From contig CALYLW010001001.1 of the NCBI GenBank assembly GCA_944989445.1, positions 345,935 to 409,934 of the forward strand: 64,000 bases of DNA, in the 5' to 3' direction. Numbering within the stretch: the first letter of the stretch is position 1; each line of letters opens with the position of its first letter. Below the pieces are notes generated by a model, which did not search any database, had not been told where the DNA came from, and saw only the letters and a program-made list of their open reading frames with translations. Shown piece after piece: positions 25,962-40,900 of the stretch. The position numbers were made by a program, and so were the translations under genes. This DNA is from Ampullaceana balthica. Taxonomy: Eukaryota; Mollusca; Gastropoda; Lymnaeidae.

Positions 25962-25997
<36 letters not shown>

Positions 25998-28900
25998 GTA
26001 ATAATAATAATAAAAAACTTTATGAAAAGTTTTTATCTTTTAAATGAATATTTTTATGTTTAATAAAGAATTTCTGAGATATTACCAAATTTTCTTTTGC
26101 AACTTCTTGTTTTACGCGTTAATAATAAATTTAAAAATAATCTATTTATATTTTCTGATAAAATAAATTTACATAGGTACCGTGGAACCTCTTATAAGAG
26201 CATAATTCGTTCCATTCCAGGATCTTACTTGTTAAACGGAACACTCGTTAAACAAAACAATTTTTCACATACATATCATTGTGAGTTAAATGCTTTAAAA
26301 AAATCATTTAAAAAAATTTTATATATAAATTCATATATTCAAACAAAATTACTTACAAATTGTTAAGGAGTTTAACAACTTGGAACACAATTTACTTTTC
26401 TAACAAAACTAAAAACTAAATAAAAATACGAATTTATTACAAATAATTTATCCTTTTTAACTAGAAAACTGTCTAAAGAAATAATTTGTTTTTGCCGAAA
26501 TTTCCAAATTTGACGAAAATGTGTCGTAAATGTTTCGTAAACATTCTTGAAACTCCCTTTGAAGCATCCATCTCCGTATATTTTTGTCTTTTTGGTTTTC
26601 TTGAGAATAATGTGAACCGTTGATGTTTACCGATTGTATGTGCGCGCTAGATTAGCCATGCTCACACCTTGTTCTCTCTTTTCAATGATTTTAAGTTTCG
26701 TTTCACCTGTTATTTCTTCTCTTTTATTATTAAATTTTTGTGTTTTTTTTCGACTTTTTCGCAGGGTTCGCGGGTTCCGTTCTTGGTTCTTGCATGGCCC
26801 CCAGGGCATTGTGCTGGCCACACACTCCCTTGCGCGTTAGTAGTGGCTAAATATAACTTGTGAACGCTACTTCACTTGCCCCATAGTCCGTCATGGACTG
26901 GAAAGGGGGTTATTATACATACATAATGACCGACATGTGGAAGAGAATCAGAAGCCCCGAGCCTAATGCTCTTCATGGGTTTTCCTGGATGACCCCCCCC
27001 CCACAGCTATCTAGCCCCCTACCCCCAAGGGAACGTAACAGCTGGGAACTCAAACGAGCGGTCGCTTCTGAAGCGGCCACCTTGGCATCCAGGACAGAAA
27101 GTCGAAAATGCCTGCCACTAAATTGACCTCACAAGGAGGGGTGGAATTTCCCTATTACGACCCACTACCACTTTGGCACCCCCCCCGGCTAAGCACTTGA
27201 GTCTCAATGGTTAGGACCGCCGCTAAGCAGGGGGATTATCAATGGCCTACCTAGGGTGCAACCCCCACATACAAAAGTTACGAATACTGTCAGGAATAAA
27301 AAAAATTGTAAAAACGGATGATCACGCAGGAAAACAATATCATAACAGAGTGAATGCTAAGCACAAACTAATGCATTGGTGTGGAAGTCCCGGCTTACAA
27401 AGGAATGTCGGTAAAAGGGGACTTCCCTTCGTTATTCGAAATGTCGTTCGTTAAGAGATCAATTTTGTCGCATTTTTTCCTCGTTATGCGGATTACTCGT
27501 TATGAGAAGTATGAGAAGTTCCACTGTATTTGTAAATGGGATAACTCTCTTCTTTTAATAAACTACCTCTTATTATACTATCGCTATAGAAAAATAAAAC
27601 AATAACATATTTACGGCCTGATTTAGACTTGATTTATCCCTAAGCTATTTGAGATATGGGGGCCCTTTTGAAATACAGATATGCTATGTTAGTGCCAAAT
27701 ATGTGAAAAAAAATCATAAATGAGCTCTTAAAAATTAATTAAAGCGTTAGCTACTGTGTAAATGAATGGATCTTGACCAAACCTTGTATATAAATACTCG
27801 AGAACCAATATTAAAATACTGCAGTGCACTCAACTGATAATGTCTTTTTTCGTAAGTATTTAAGATTTTGTTGCCCATTTAAATTTGATAAGATCTTGAG
27901 ATATATAAATAAATAGATCAATTTTGAAATTGATTGATTTGTATAGGTGTTTCCTATATAAAATCTTACACCGAATGGGCCCGCGGGACCCTAATAGTGT
28001 TTTTTGCAATAAGAGATTTATTCAAATTATTCTAAGCGTTAACTGCCAGGAAAACGAATGGATCTTGATGAAACTTGGTGAATAAAAAATTCAGATAGTA
28101 TATTAAAATACTGTAGGTCACTGTACTCATAATTTCCATTTCTTTAGGGCCGGGCGCCCCCAATGTCTTTTTTCGTAAATGTTTAAGATTTTATTCCTCA
28201 TTCAATTTTAAAAGATCTTGAAAAAAAATAGATAAATAAATCCATTATGAAATTGGTTGAATACAATTGGTGTTTCGAATAAAACATCTTGCACCGAAGG
28301 GGCGTGGGGTCCCATATAGTTTGTGTGTGTGTGTGTGCTAATATGAGCTATAAAAACATTAGTCTAAGCTTTGGTGAATGGAAAATGAATGGATCTCAAC
28401 CAAACTTAGTATACAAGAAATTGGTAGCCTATATTAAAATACTAAAGGGCACTAAATTTCTAATGTTGATTTTTACGGGGCTGGAGGCCCCCAATATAAT
28501 ATTTCTAGGTTTGCTATGAAACTTTAAATCTTTCTTAACACTTTCGGAAAAAATGTTTTTAAAACGTACCACTCATCGGCTTCTTTGAATTTATTCCCTT
28601 TCACTGAGATCGTTGCAACGCACGACGGGTCTACTAGTATAAACAAAACATTTTTACACCTAACTCATTGTTTATGTTGAAAAAGCATGTCAACTTACAA
28701 TCACACTGTTCGCCTTGTCTACCTATCGAACAATCGAAGCACCATCCATTGATTGGATCACACAGCTGATTGACACATGAAGTGTTGCACATATTGGCAC
28801 AGTCTTGGCCATGAAATTTTGGAATGCAATCTGAAAGTTGAAAACACATTGTTTCAATTAATAAAAAAAATAAAAAGCATCACTTATTCTAACAATAGTT

Positions 28901-31900
28901 TTCTTCGTTTGAGGGGCTTGACATGTTATGTTCATACTGCAGAAGTCTCCATTCTCTATCCAAGGCAAAACAGGATATTTCAGAGGTGCAGAGACGGAGC
29001 GAAGTCACAATGTTCAGGAGACTAACTGTACAGCAACTACACAGTGGCTGTCAATGAAGTTAAGAACAACCATTCCTGATACTGCGAAGAACTACATACC
29101 CCAGGGTAGACCCCTCAGCCGACGCCGCACGCCGAATTCGCCGCAAAATTTTCGTCCGCCAAAATTCCGCCGGAAAATATGCGGCGCGCCGCATTAGCAC
29201 CGTATTTTGTCCGCCATAAATCCGCTGAAAAGTGAACGAGCCGCGTAACGTATTGTTTTTGTTTTCTTAAGATTAATTGCGTTCCGTTTTAAGATCGAAT
29301 GCATTTTTAGAATAACTGTCACCGAAAGTGTGACAAAAATGAGTTATTTGTGCAGTTTTTTAAGCCTAAATAATCATTGATACAGTTCTTGAAAGTTATC
29401 TTTTTCTTAAAATATTAATTTATAAAATGATTATTATATACAAATAAATTAATTAATTAATTTAAGTTATCATTAACCTTTGTCGTCAATAGGTGATTTA
29501 TTATTACTCAATTGTGGCTCAACGATCTTCTACTAGCAGATAGGTAAGGCTAAATTAATTGTTATAATTAACTAGATACTAGTTTAGTCAATAACTGATG
29601 ACGATGATTTATAACGGGGATCCTGAAGTTTTAGCACCTTAATTTTTTTTGCTTCAAATTTTAATTTTAACGTGAGAACTTTCACTTTTAATTTATTAAA
29701 TGCATTTATATATGTTATATTTTAGTTTTTATAGCGCTAATTTGTGAGGCTTTTAAATTTACAAGGCTTTTTCGGCCCCTGAATTTTTTTACCTGGAACA
29801 AACCATGCTAAAATAAATTTACTGACTTAAGATGTTTTCTTAAAAAAATTCATTAATCTCTTTTAAGATTCTTAGAAGATCAATAAATATTTTAATGAAA
29901 ATGTCATTGTTCATTTCCTTACTAGAATCTTTTTTGTATTTTTGTAAGTGAGGAAATTTCATTTGGCCTCTTGCAGTGACAACCCAGAAAGTAGGGTGCC
30001 GAAAACAGCCTTATAAATTAAAAAAGCCTTACAAATTAGCACTATAATAGCTAAAATATAACATAATGCATTTAATAAACTAAAAACGAAAGTTCTCATC
30101 AGAAAATTAAAATTTGCAGTGAAATAATATACGTGCTAAGACTGCAGGATTGCCTTTTTACGTCACACCATTTCTGATGTAACAATTCTTTATGACTATA
30201 TGATGATTATAAGTGAACTCATATGTCAACAAATTTCATCTTAACCGGGAAGAGAGGCAGTTTATTAAAAACATACAAGTAAAACCTAAACCGCCTAGCC
30301 TACATGGAAATTATGAAGCACAATACTGGAAATATTTAAATTTTGGTGGCCTGTTCTCTGCTGATGGGAGAAATGTAGACGAAGGTCGAGTTTATTGTCA
30401 GCTGTGTCTCACTGCTCAGCAGTCATTGGGTGACAAGGGTCACATTTCAAAAGTAACCAATTTTGTCGCAATTACATCAAGTGGCAATATGAATTTTCAC
30501 TTAAGTGTCAAGCACAATGTGTCATTACAAAGTCAAGAAAAGTCAAATAAAATGTTGGGATATTTCTGTAAGTATGGAGAAGGTAACAGTCAATGTCAGG
30601 CAACATCAAGTCATGAACTGACAATAGATATCGTTATCTGGTTCTTTAGAGACTTGCTCGCCTTTGAAAATGTGGTTAAAAATGGTTTTGTTGATTTATT
30701 CAAAATTGATTGCCCATCTCTCAAAATAACGGCACCTGTAACACTTGCTGGAACATCCCTAGATGATATTCAGTCGACATTTAAGGAGTTTGGAGCGGCT
30801 AAACAAAAAACATACATTATTATTGCAGACCTATCCAATACGGCTGCCCGGGACAAACGTTTCTTGATGTACGACGTTTACCATAACTCATCATATTTTG
30901 TCCGCTCAACAATCACACGTCCTTCCCTGGCGAAGGACGTTCGGAAAGTTTACTCGTGACTCATAAGTATAAGTAAACATGATCATTTAATCCACTCGGT
31001 CTTTGGTGAAGACAGATTGAAACAGTGTTTGGGCTTCTTCGAAAGACAAACATAATCAGCATAGCTTGTCAATCGTAGAATAATTCAAGGGTTAAGAACT
31101 TGGTGAATTACACACTCATTCGCAAGGACGCTTCTTCAATAGGACTTTGAGTCTGTGCTCTACATTATATGAAGAACAGCGACAGCTTAGAGGCGATCCA
31201 ATGACAGCCTTAGTCCTAAACAAGTAAATGAACGCTTAAATGAAGTATACTGAAAACACTGAGCTTGTCAATATTATAAGTGTGTCCCAAAACCTTAAGA
31301 TACAAAATTTACAAAACCTATATTACTATATTATCAAGTATTCAAACTCGCCCATCTCGTCCATGACATTGACGAGGTCGCGACAGGCAGTTTGTGCTCA
31401 TAAAAGCAAGATCAAAACTTTAACTTTGAGGCAGCAACGTTTGGAAATGTCTTGTTAATAACCCTCTATTTTCTAGCTTATATGGCTCATAACTTCAAAA
31501 CTGAGTAAACTATGAGATCACAAATGAATGAACTATATCCCCATGGAATAAACGCAAAACTATTAAGATTGTTTATAGGAACCAGAATAATCAATATATT
31601 AGTAGTGAATAAATAAGATATATAATGTGCGTTAAAAAAAGCTATAGCTCCTTGCATTTAACACATGTCCCGCGCCATTATGCGAAATCTGCTTAGAATG
31701 TGTACATTGAGCCTTAGTAATTTCCATTCGTCTATTGTGCCATTAAGACCTACAAAAAAACTTTATCATTCCAATTACTTTTCTTGCAACAATCAATATA
31801 ATCTAAAACGTAAGGTTATAGACATCCCCGCATACTGAAATGGGTTCCCTCTTCCTTATATACATTCGAAGGAATGCGTCTATTACTTTTGAATGTGTTT

Positions 31901-34900
31901 CTTGTAGAGAGGGAATACAGTGGCGTAACTTAACTGGAAACTTTTATAAACAAAATTAATCTATACAATTTAAATTTGTCTATGCATTGAACATTTTTAA
32001 GGATTAATGACATCAATACTGACCAGTAAATTATTTTCCTCACAAATACATAGTTACAATCTCTTTACATACACATGAGTCAAAAGGATAAATACATTAA
32101 TATGGGGCACAGTTTAAGAAGTATAAGTAGAGGATATGATGTATGTTTTAAAGACACTGGACACCGATAGAAAAAATGCCTACATATTATGGTATAAGCA
32201 TTGTATTAAGTTTACTGAGTAGTGCTTACGATGGTCACAGAACTTTCCTTGGTAACCAGGATAACAAGAGAGACAAGCACCATCAGTGGCTGCACACAAG
32301 TTATCTCTGCACCGAGTAGAGCATGTAAGAGAGCAGTTGACTCCATAGCTCCCCGAGCTGCACACTTTTGAAAAATAAAAACTGTTGGAAATTAGTTTCA
32401 TATTTGCAACACATCTATCCAATTAATCTTTACTTTATTGCAATAATCAATAGTTAGTGTAGTTTTCATTTAATAAAATGTTTCACAATCGCTTCTTTAA
32501 CTTTCAATTTATGCAAAAGTATAGAAAAAGTCATAAAGCCTGCGTGTTTATTCACTATCAAAGGCAAAAGAAGTAAAGTAACATTAGGCATAAAAAAGCT
32601 GAAACTTATAACAACTAATGCCCTGAAAAAAATATTTCATATTATTAAAGTCTATCTGAAGTTGCTGCATGTTTCCGGGCATTTATTTTGTCAGTTCAAA
32701 CCGAATGTGCAAGGGCAACAAACTGTTTGGGAATAGGAATTGCACAGAATTATCAGAAAACTTTCAGAACAAGTATGTCAAAATTACTTTTAAAAATATT
32801 TAACATTCTAATATATGTTTTAAAGACTAGGAAATCCTAAAGGTAAAAATAAAGGGAGGATGTCACAACAGAAGCTGCATAATGCTTTAAATACCCCGCT
32901 GACACATATTTCCTCTATACCCAGCCACGCAGCTGTTACAAAATCCAGTGACGTGGTCACACCGGCCGCCGTTACATGTCGCTGGACATTTCAACTGACA
33001 GTTCAATCCGTACTCCCCAGCATCACATTCTGAAACAATGTTACAAATCGATAGAAAGTTTATTAATTAATTTGAAATGTGTATTTAAAAATAAGAATGA
33101 AGCCAAAAATACTTATGAATTAACCTCGTGTCCCATGTGCGTAAAATAACAATTTTGTTTTTGTTTTATAATAGTCCATCTCTTCTAACATCAGGTTATA
33201 TATTTATACATTTGAATAGAGCTGTTCAAAATTCAACTGCCAGACTGGTGCTCAAGGCAAAAAACATGACCATGTTACTCCACTTCTTCACTCACTTCAT
33301 TGGCTAACTAAACAAGCCCGTATTGATTACAAACTGGCCGTTCTCTGTCACAACTTCTTTTCGGACTCATGCCCATCGTATCTTACTGAACTTTTGTCGG
33401 TCTACTCACCCACTCGCCAGCTACGATCTTCTGCAGATACACGCGTTCTCTCTGTTAGTACGACACGCACCAAAACATTTGGTGAAAGATCGTTCTCTTT
33501 TTGTGCAGCCAAACAATGGAATTCTCTACCATTACACATACGTAGTATTCAAACAACCAAGTCCCTAAAGACTGCACTTAAGACACATCTTTTCAAATTT
33601 ATTTTTTAAAATTAAAGAAACAAAATTTCTTGTAAATGATTAACGTAGCTTATGTATAATGTACTGTAATTTTTGTGTTTGTTATGATATGAAAGTTATT
33701 TTAATACTTATAGGTATGTTATTTCTTCCATGTAAAGCGCTGTGAGCACAGTTCGTTACTGGAATACAGCGCTATATAAATAATCAATTTATTATTATTA
33801 TTATTATATTTTCTTGTGTAGTAGGGGACTGTTATTCGGAAAGATTTTCGTAAAAATAAAATTGTTGATTTCAGGAAATTAAAGGGAAATCTTGAGATGA
33901 TAGGAAATGATTGAATGAGATTTCAAAGAAGATTGTAAGCAGATCAAAAGCGGTGTTTTATTTTGAGATTACATAATTAATCTCAACAGCGGTCAATGGC
34001 ATAATTTATCTCCCTCCTGTGTTACCATTAGACGCGCAAAATAGATTTCCTAAAATGCATATATTCATTTGATTTTTAAAAATTGTCTTTTATTTTAAAT
34101 CTTTTATCGAGTAAATATATCATCTAAAATCGCCTTCGCTACATGATTCAACACAGTTCATCACTAATAAGAGATCACATCTAAATTATTTCGGAAGGTT
34201 TATGTCATATTTACGTTTATGATTAATATTTCAGATTCGTAAATATCTAAGAAAAATTTAGGCCTAAAAAAACCCGTAAAAAATACAAAGTTTTATATAT
34301 TATAAATTAGGGCTGTTAATGATTAATTTAAATTTAGTCGTTAACTTTTGAAAAATTACAGATTAATTAATCAATAATTTCGATTAAAGCAAAAAAATCA
34401 AAATGTATGATGTCATAAGTAACACTTATTAAACGTTCTTATTGAAAATCTAAATAACACTGTAATGTCTCATTTATATGTCATCTTTAAACCGACTAAG
34501 CAAAAAGACAATTGCGTTGACATCAAGTGATGAGCGGGTTCTAATTGACAATATAGCCAGCGGAGCTGAACAATCTTTCAGATGGAACTGAGGTAACTGG
34601 TATGTAATAAACGGTCTTGGCAAGGAATGACATTATCGGTGTTCATTAAGTTTCCACTGTTGTAGAGGGTTAATGGATTCAGGAACTTTCATCTCCATTT
34701 TGTAACGCAGTAATTTATCAGAAGTTCTGTCGTCATTTTTTGTCTCTGAGTCAGACTCCATTACTGCCTTTCTTTAATACGCTTTTCATTTGGTTTGATG
34801 AGTAGGCGCAGTGTTACAACAATGGAAGGCAAACATCAAAATTTTGAACATTCCCGTCAGTAAATAGTTTAAAACCAAAATGTTCGTGTAATCGTCAGGA

Positions 34901-37900
34901 AATGTGTAATTTTTCGGCCGCTATTTTTTTTTACTTTTTGACTTCCAATAATTTGTAAGTGATGGGTCGATTAATCGTTAAAAATAATTTAATCGCTAAT
35001 ATTTTTAACGATTAATCGAGAAATTAATCGTTAATTTCCGCAGCCCTAATATAAATCCTTTATATTTGAGATATAACTAAAAACATTTTCAATATAATAC
35101 GCACCACGCGTAATACGCACCGCGCGACTGACTAATTTAAACATTTACAAATCCGGAAAATATTATACAAGTATGTTCAATATAATACGAACCATGCGTT
35201 CAAGTAAAGTCGGACCGCACGACAGACAAGCATAAACATTTAAAAGCTACATAGAGATACATAGAGATAATCTAAAACAATCATTAATTTAATTACAGTA
35301 CATTCGATCCATCTGAAAATTTTATAGATACTTTTTATCGTAGCCACTAGTCTGCCTACAAAAATTCATTTCAATAGGATATTGGGAAGTTGGTTAAAAT
35401 TGAATCAAAGATTGTTCGACCATCAAGCAATGAATCAGACGCTACGAGTTAATATAAAGAATTTAATTAGGTTTATTCCACAAAACGTGGTCGCACCGTA
35501 ACCTTTATACCCTGGCTCACAACTGGGACATGCACCAGTCACAGGGTTACAAAGTTTGCTCTTAAATCTTATTGGACAATCATTTTGACAAATTGGCCCG
35601 TATTTATGTAGGCCACACAATGTATCACAATAATAATTTTAAAAAGTATAACAATTACATCAAATTTAGCACCATGTAATAATTTGGATACGCTCTAAAG
35701 TTTAACACTATTTTCTTTAACAACAAATATCTGTCGTCTTTATATAAAAACTTTCGAATCAGTTCTTTGATTAAAATAATAATAAAATATCATTATAATT
35801 TTGTAACATCATAAGGCTGTAGTGTATGTTTTCTTTTATTAAATTTCTTTAGCCATAAAGATCTTTCGTTCTAATATGGTGATGGCTAGAGCCTACACAT
35901 GTTGTTACGTATTTACTTATTTATTTATTTATACAACGTAGAGAAATTTTAAATTGTGATACTGAAGAAGACTTTGAGTGTGTGCACTTACTGGATTCAC
36001 AAGTTTGTCCATGGAACCCATGCTTACAACCATGGCAGTTGCCATTAAATGGATTGCACCGGCCATTAGTATCACAATTTATTGGGCAGCTTTTGGAACA
36101 GTCTTTTCCATGCTTGCCAGCACTGCAAACTGATTCGTGAGAGTGTTTAAAAAAAACTAATTACATATAAATTCATCAGTACTATTTGGCAAAAGGTTTG
36201 TATTACAAAAGAAAAAGCATTATCAATTGAGCTTTCCCTTCTTTGGACATATTATTCCCATAAATATATCAATATTATAAAATATACAAATAAAGATTCG
36301 AAAATTATGTAAGTAAACTGTCGATACCCATTTTATTTTCCCTGCATTATTACTTGACGTCTTTTGTCAATGTTCATGTATAATACATGTCTAATCTTCT
36401 GGTAATAGTAATCTAGCTATGTTTTTTCAAATGTGTCCTATATTTTCCCTACGTAATTTACAACTAGACAGTATTTCTGGAAGTGTACAGTTTGAAATTT
36501 GGTAAAAACGATGCTGTTTTCTTGTAAAGGGATGATTTCCAATTTTCGGCAAATCAAATTGAAAAGACATAATGGTTAATTTTTTAATTATTTCACTATC
36601 AAAAACTAAAGATTAGCTATATTAAAACGTGCTTAAATGTTCACATTGATATGTATACTGTTCATTTACCCTAAATGCTTATATTTGTAAGGGAAAAAGA
36701 GAAAAAACGAGCTATCCACTTAAGGGTTGAACAATGAAATAGAAAAATTAAGTTAAAAGGCTGAGATTTTATTGTTAAAACTTTGTGTAACTTTTCTATT
36801 TAGACTAAGCGATACTTATCATAAAGATAAGGTTTGAAGCCTTTACTGTTATTGCAGGTTTTTCCTTCGTACCCAGGCCTACACCCATTGCAGACGCCAG
36901 TATATGGATTGCATCCGCCATCAGTATCACAATTTTTGGGGCAATTTTCTGAGCAGTTTTTGCCTTGTTGGCCACGAAGACAAACTGATTTTAAGAGATT
37001 TGAAAGCAACAATTATATCCAACTTTTTAATTTAAATGCTACGGGATGTTGCAGGTAAGACGGTATTCACAATTTAATGTGTACTGTTGTATAATGTCAT
37101 TCTATTCTCGGTATTTATTTTTTAGGTTCGTGTACATATATCTACGAAAAAAGTATTTTCAAATGACAGGATTGCTAAGGTCTGATAAAGAATTTAGATA
37201 CATTGATGTGATTTGAAAAAGCTGATTATAGTTACTTTTTCGCTTCCTACTTTAAAATCAATTCAAAAATTATGTATTTAAGGCATACAGAGTATACTGT
37301 AAATCAACAACCTGTAGTACAACTAGGTGGATTACTGTAACCAATACAAAAATTACAAGAACCCGTTTCTTGGTTACACGCATTGGCGCATGGATCTTTG
37401 CAATCTCTGTTGCACGCCAATCCCCATTTTCCTGGTGGGCAGTCTGTGAAGTTAAAACGTGTTAGAGACGTAATATGGAAAATCACAATTTATTTTAAGA
37501 ATAGTTATAAAAATAGCAAAGTATAATTAAAAACTAAATTAATTGACATCTTTTTCTGTTAATAGTGCTTGTTTTTAAATATTGTATGAAACATTTGTTT
37601 TGTACGAAAATATGTTAGCTAGAGTCCAATTTAACTTCCGATTCGGCATTGGCTTAATGACGAGACTTGCCATTAAACCGCCTTCTTCCTTGTTTCGGTT
37701 TCGAGCAACTCCATTCTTCAAATTTCGGTTTAAATTAGGTTTTGGCCGAACATTGATTCTGAAAATTGGGGCCTTAAATACAGCTGGAACATAGTAAACA
37801 TTTCGCATTTTCATGGAATAAAACAATATTTGTTTTGAGAAAATAATACAAGTATTTAAAACCAAATTGAAAGAAAAATGGTCAACAAAATATTAAATAT

Positions 37901-40900
37901 TAAATTAATATTTAAAGAAAGTCAATATCAAGTTACCGCCATATGCTTCCACCTCACAAAGTGTTAAAATGTGGGATTCTCCAGAACTTATTGTCACATG
38001 TTTTATTCGTTCCGTTAGCTTATTATAAGGCACAGGAACAGTATATATTTCTTTCATGGCTTTATCATTATTATATCTATACACCGAATAACTTTCATTT
38101 CCCCGTGTTTCCATAGAAAAGAATCGAAGTCGATCTGAACAACAATCTGAAATTTAGATAAATTTAAATGTTCTTAGATAATAAATGTAATATGATTTAC
38201 CGATTAATGTAAGTGCAAGATTTGTTTACAGGTTAAAAGCATTTACTTTATTACAAATATTTTTAGGAATTAAAAAAAATTTAAAGTTTTGAAATAATTT
38301 CACATACATTTGTCCAATTGAAGAGCTAAATATGTGTGTTGATTTATAACTTTTTAAATTTATTCTATATAGCTACAAAATTTATCTTTGTTTTCGTGTT
38401 GTACATCCTGTTCGAGCCATGAAGTTTTAAAAAATGCAACCATAATAGAAGGGGACAGCCGAATATCCGGAATGCCGGATATCAGGACCAAATATCGGGA
38501 TTTTCGCCACTATCCGGATTCGGCAAATACCTATGGCAGATCCTAATAGTATCCGGATATCAATGTAGTAAAGAATTTTTTTAATTAAATTAAATTAATA
38601 TTAATTAGTTTATAAACAAATATATAAAAAATATTAAAAAGTAAAAAAACAATAACCAGAAATCAGTACATTTAACAAGAATTTTCTTCAACAACACAAA
38701 GTTTAACGGGAATTTACTAACTAGTAACTATTTTATTTACTCATGTCATTAAATTATTTTCATTGTTATAGGTGATATATTAATTTTATGTTACAAAATA
38801 ATAATTTTATGTTAAAAAATAATAATTTTATGTTAAAAACTAATAACTTTAAGTTAATTTGTAATTATTAGTTTATACTATAAACTATATAGTTAAACAG
38901 GAGCCGTGGAAACTGGGACAGGCTGAGAGTTGGCTTTCGTTTTTAATATCTTTGTCATTGACTAGTACGTTGACAGTAGTCAATCTTTCAATACTTTTAA
39001 TTCAGTATTCAAATTTAAACATTTTCCGTATATGATATGTTATATCTTTGTAAAAAATTTATATTCATTGTTTTTTTTTCCGTTGAACTTTAAATGGCAG
39101 TTGCAATTGTGATTTGATTTGCGAACTTTAACATAAAAATGTTGCTTGTCTCACGTGTTATATCTTATTCAGTCTCATAATTTTAAAACTCTAGTCTATT
39201 GTCAATATAATAATTATACAAAATGAGTTAAGTAACAAATTAAGTTATACATTAAATTATTAATATATAACACAATAAACAAATTAACAAGCGTTAATCC
39301 ATTCAAATCATTCAAATCTACTCAAAATATGTTAAAAGAATCAATTTCAATACGAGAAAAATTAATTAAGTTTAAAAGTTACAAGTATAGATATTACTTT
39401 ACTACATAAGATAACAAACTGAGTTAACTAACAGCATATTAAACTTATATTGTCTGAATAAAAGAACAGTTTAATTATGGCTATAGATCACGACTTCTTG
39501 TACACCACACTACACACTCAGTACAACACTGTTCACTTGGTACATACTACAAAGTTAGTTGAACTTTGTTCAAGTTCATTCATTCAATTCATTGTAAAAT
39601 GTTTATCTTTGACTTTGACAATGTAACAACGTCGATAGCAGATACTCTTCATTTTTAGGATAATAAATATTTTAATAAATAATATTAAATACTTGATATG
39701 AAGTAGCAAAGTACACCCTATTAGCTCTTACACTTAAATGTGGAGCTATCCGGATCAGGAATCCGGATCCGGCAAATATTACTGCCAAACTATCCGGATT
39801 CGGCAAGTAGTAAAAAAACCACATCCGGCTGATAATACATAATAGTAGATTATAAAAATGTTCGTATTTAAATAATAAGCACGTATCATTTCCTGATTCA
39901 GACGGTATATTTTATATTTTAAAAATTCAGATTTTTTTATGTTTAAGCTTTGAAACAACTACTTGACATCTAGTGTGATAAAACATATTTTCAATTTTTT
40001 TATAAAACGATAAAGAATATCACTGTTACGGAAAATATATCGAGCTCATAACAAAATCGTACCCTGTCTGTTGTAAACCAGAAATCTGTTGACAATCATT
40101 GGGTTATCGAATGTCAGTGTCCAGGTTTGTGTCACCTTAGACGTTTCATTCGTATGCGTGCAGCTGTTCCCACTAAAGACTCCATTGGTTACACCGTCCA
40201 CTGCTCTGAACGAACCCCAGTTCCCATTAGAGGCCGACGACTGACTTGTTGTTTGTCTCAAAGCAACATTTCTACCTGTGCATTTAGTAGAGATCTTTGA
40301 AGATTTGTCTTTCATTTTATATGTAATATAAAAAATTGCAGATACATGTGACTTCCGAATATTTTCATAAAGACATTAATTTCTAAAACTATTTTTAACA
40401 TCATTAAGCTTGGAGAAAAAAAAAGCAAATTAAAAGTGATGATTCCTTTTAAAATTTTAAAAAAAAATTAAACCAAATAAAATAAGAGAAAGTGTTACGA
40501 AAATATCAAATGTTTTTATATAGATACTGATTATTTAAGTTAAATCTATTTGCTTATATATACGTAAAATAAAATGTATCAAGTTCTACATTCATAATAT
40601 TTACATGGTGTAACAATTTCTTACCTCCGCTAACGTAAAGCGAACAAAGTGATCTGGCACTTGATCCAGTGATGTGCACTGCGCCTATATCGTCAGTCTG
40701 CTCACACAGTATGATCATTTTATATTGGCTAATAAATGATTGTTGCTGGTTTGTACATTCTTTAAGCCCTACGAGTCTCGTTGAAAAATGAACACTCACA
40801 TTGTTCAGATTATCTAAAACATAAAGGAACTTTTAATAGATGGGGATATGACTGCATTACTAAATAAAATGTCTTTTACATTAATTACGTCACCAACAAG

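Larger units (their letters stand above)
26180..27526 (-). mobile_element. pogo/Tigger-like transposon with TA target sites (copy 3)
   Basis: Left end CCGTGGAACCTCTTATAA (26180) and right end inverse CAGTGGAACTTCTC (27526); TA dinucleotides flank both (26178-26179 and 27527-27528), the usual pogo/mariner target duplication. It has CTCGTTA-type subterminal repeats, a minus-strand DNA-binding remnant at 26627-26757, and a foreign GC-rich insert at about 26762-27265. Confidence 0.85.

Noticed and set aside
37575..37865. Minus-strand ORF between gene A exons with an acceptor-like GTTCCAG
   Set aside because: It could enter in phase 1 but has no matching donor, no Cys and an NRN-rich low-complexity make-up; the flanking exons join correctly without it.
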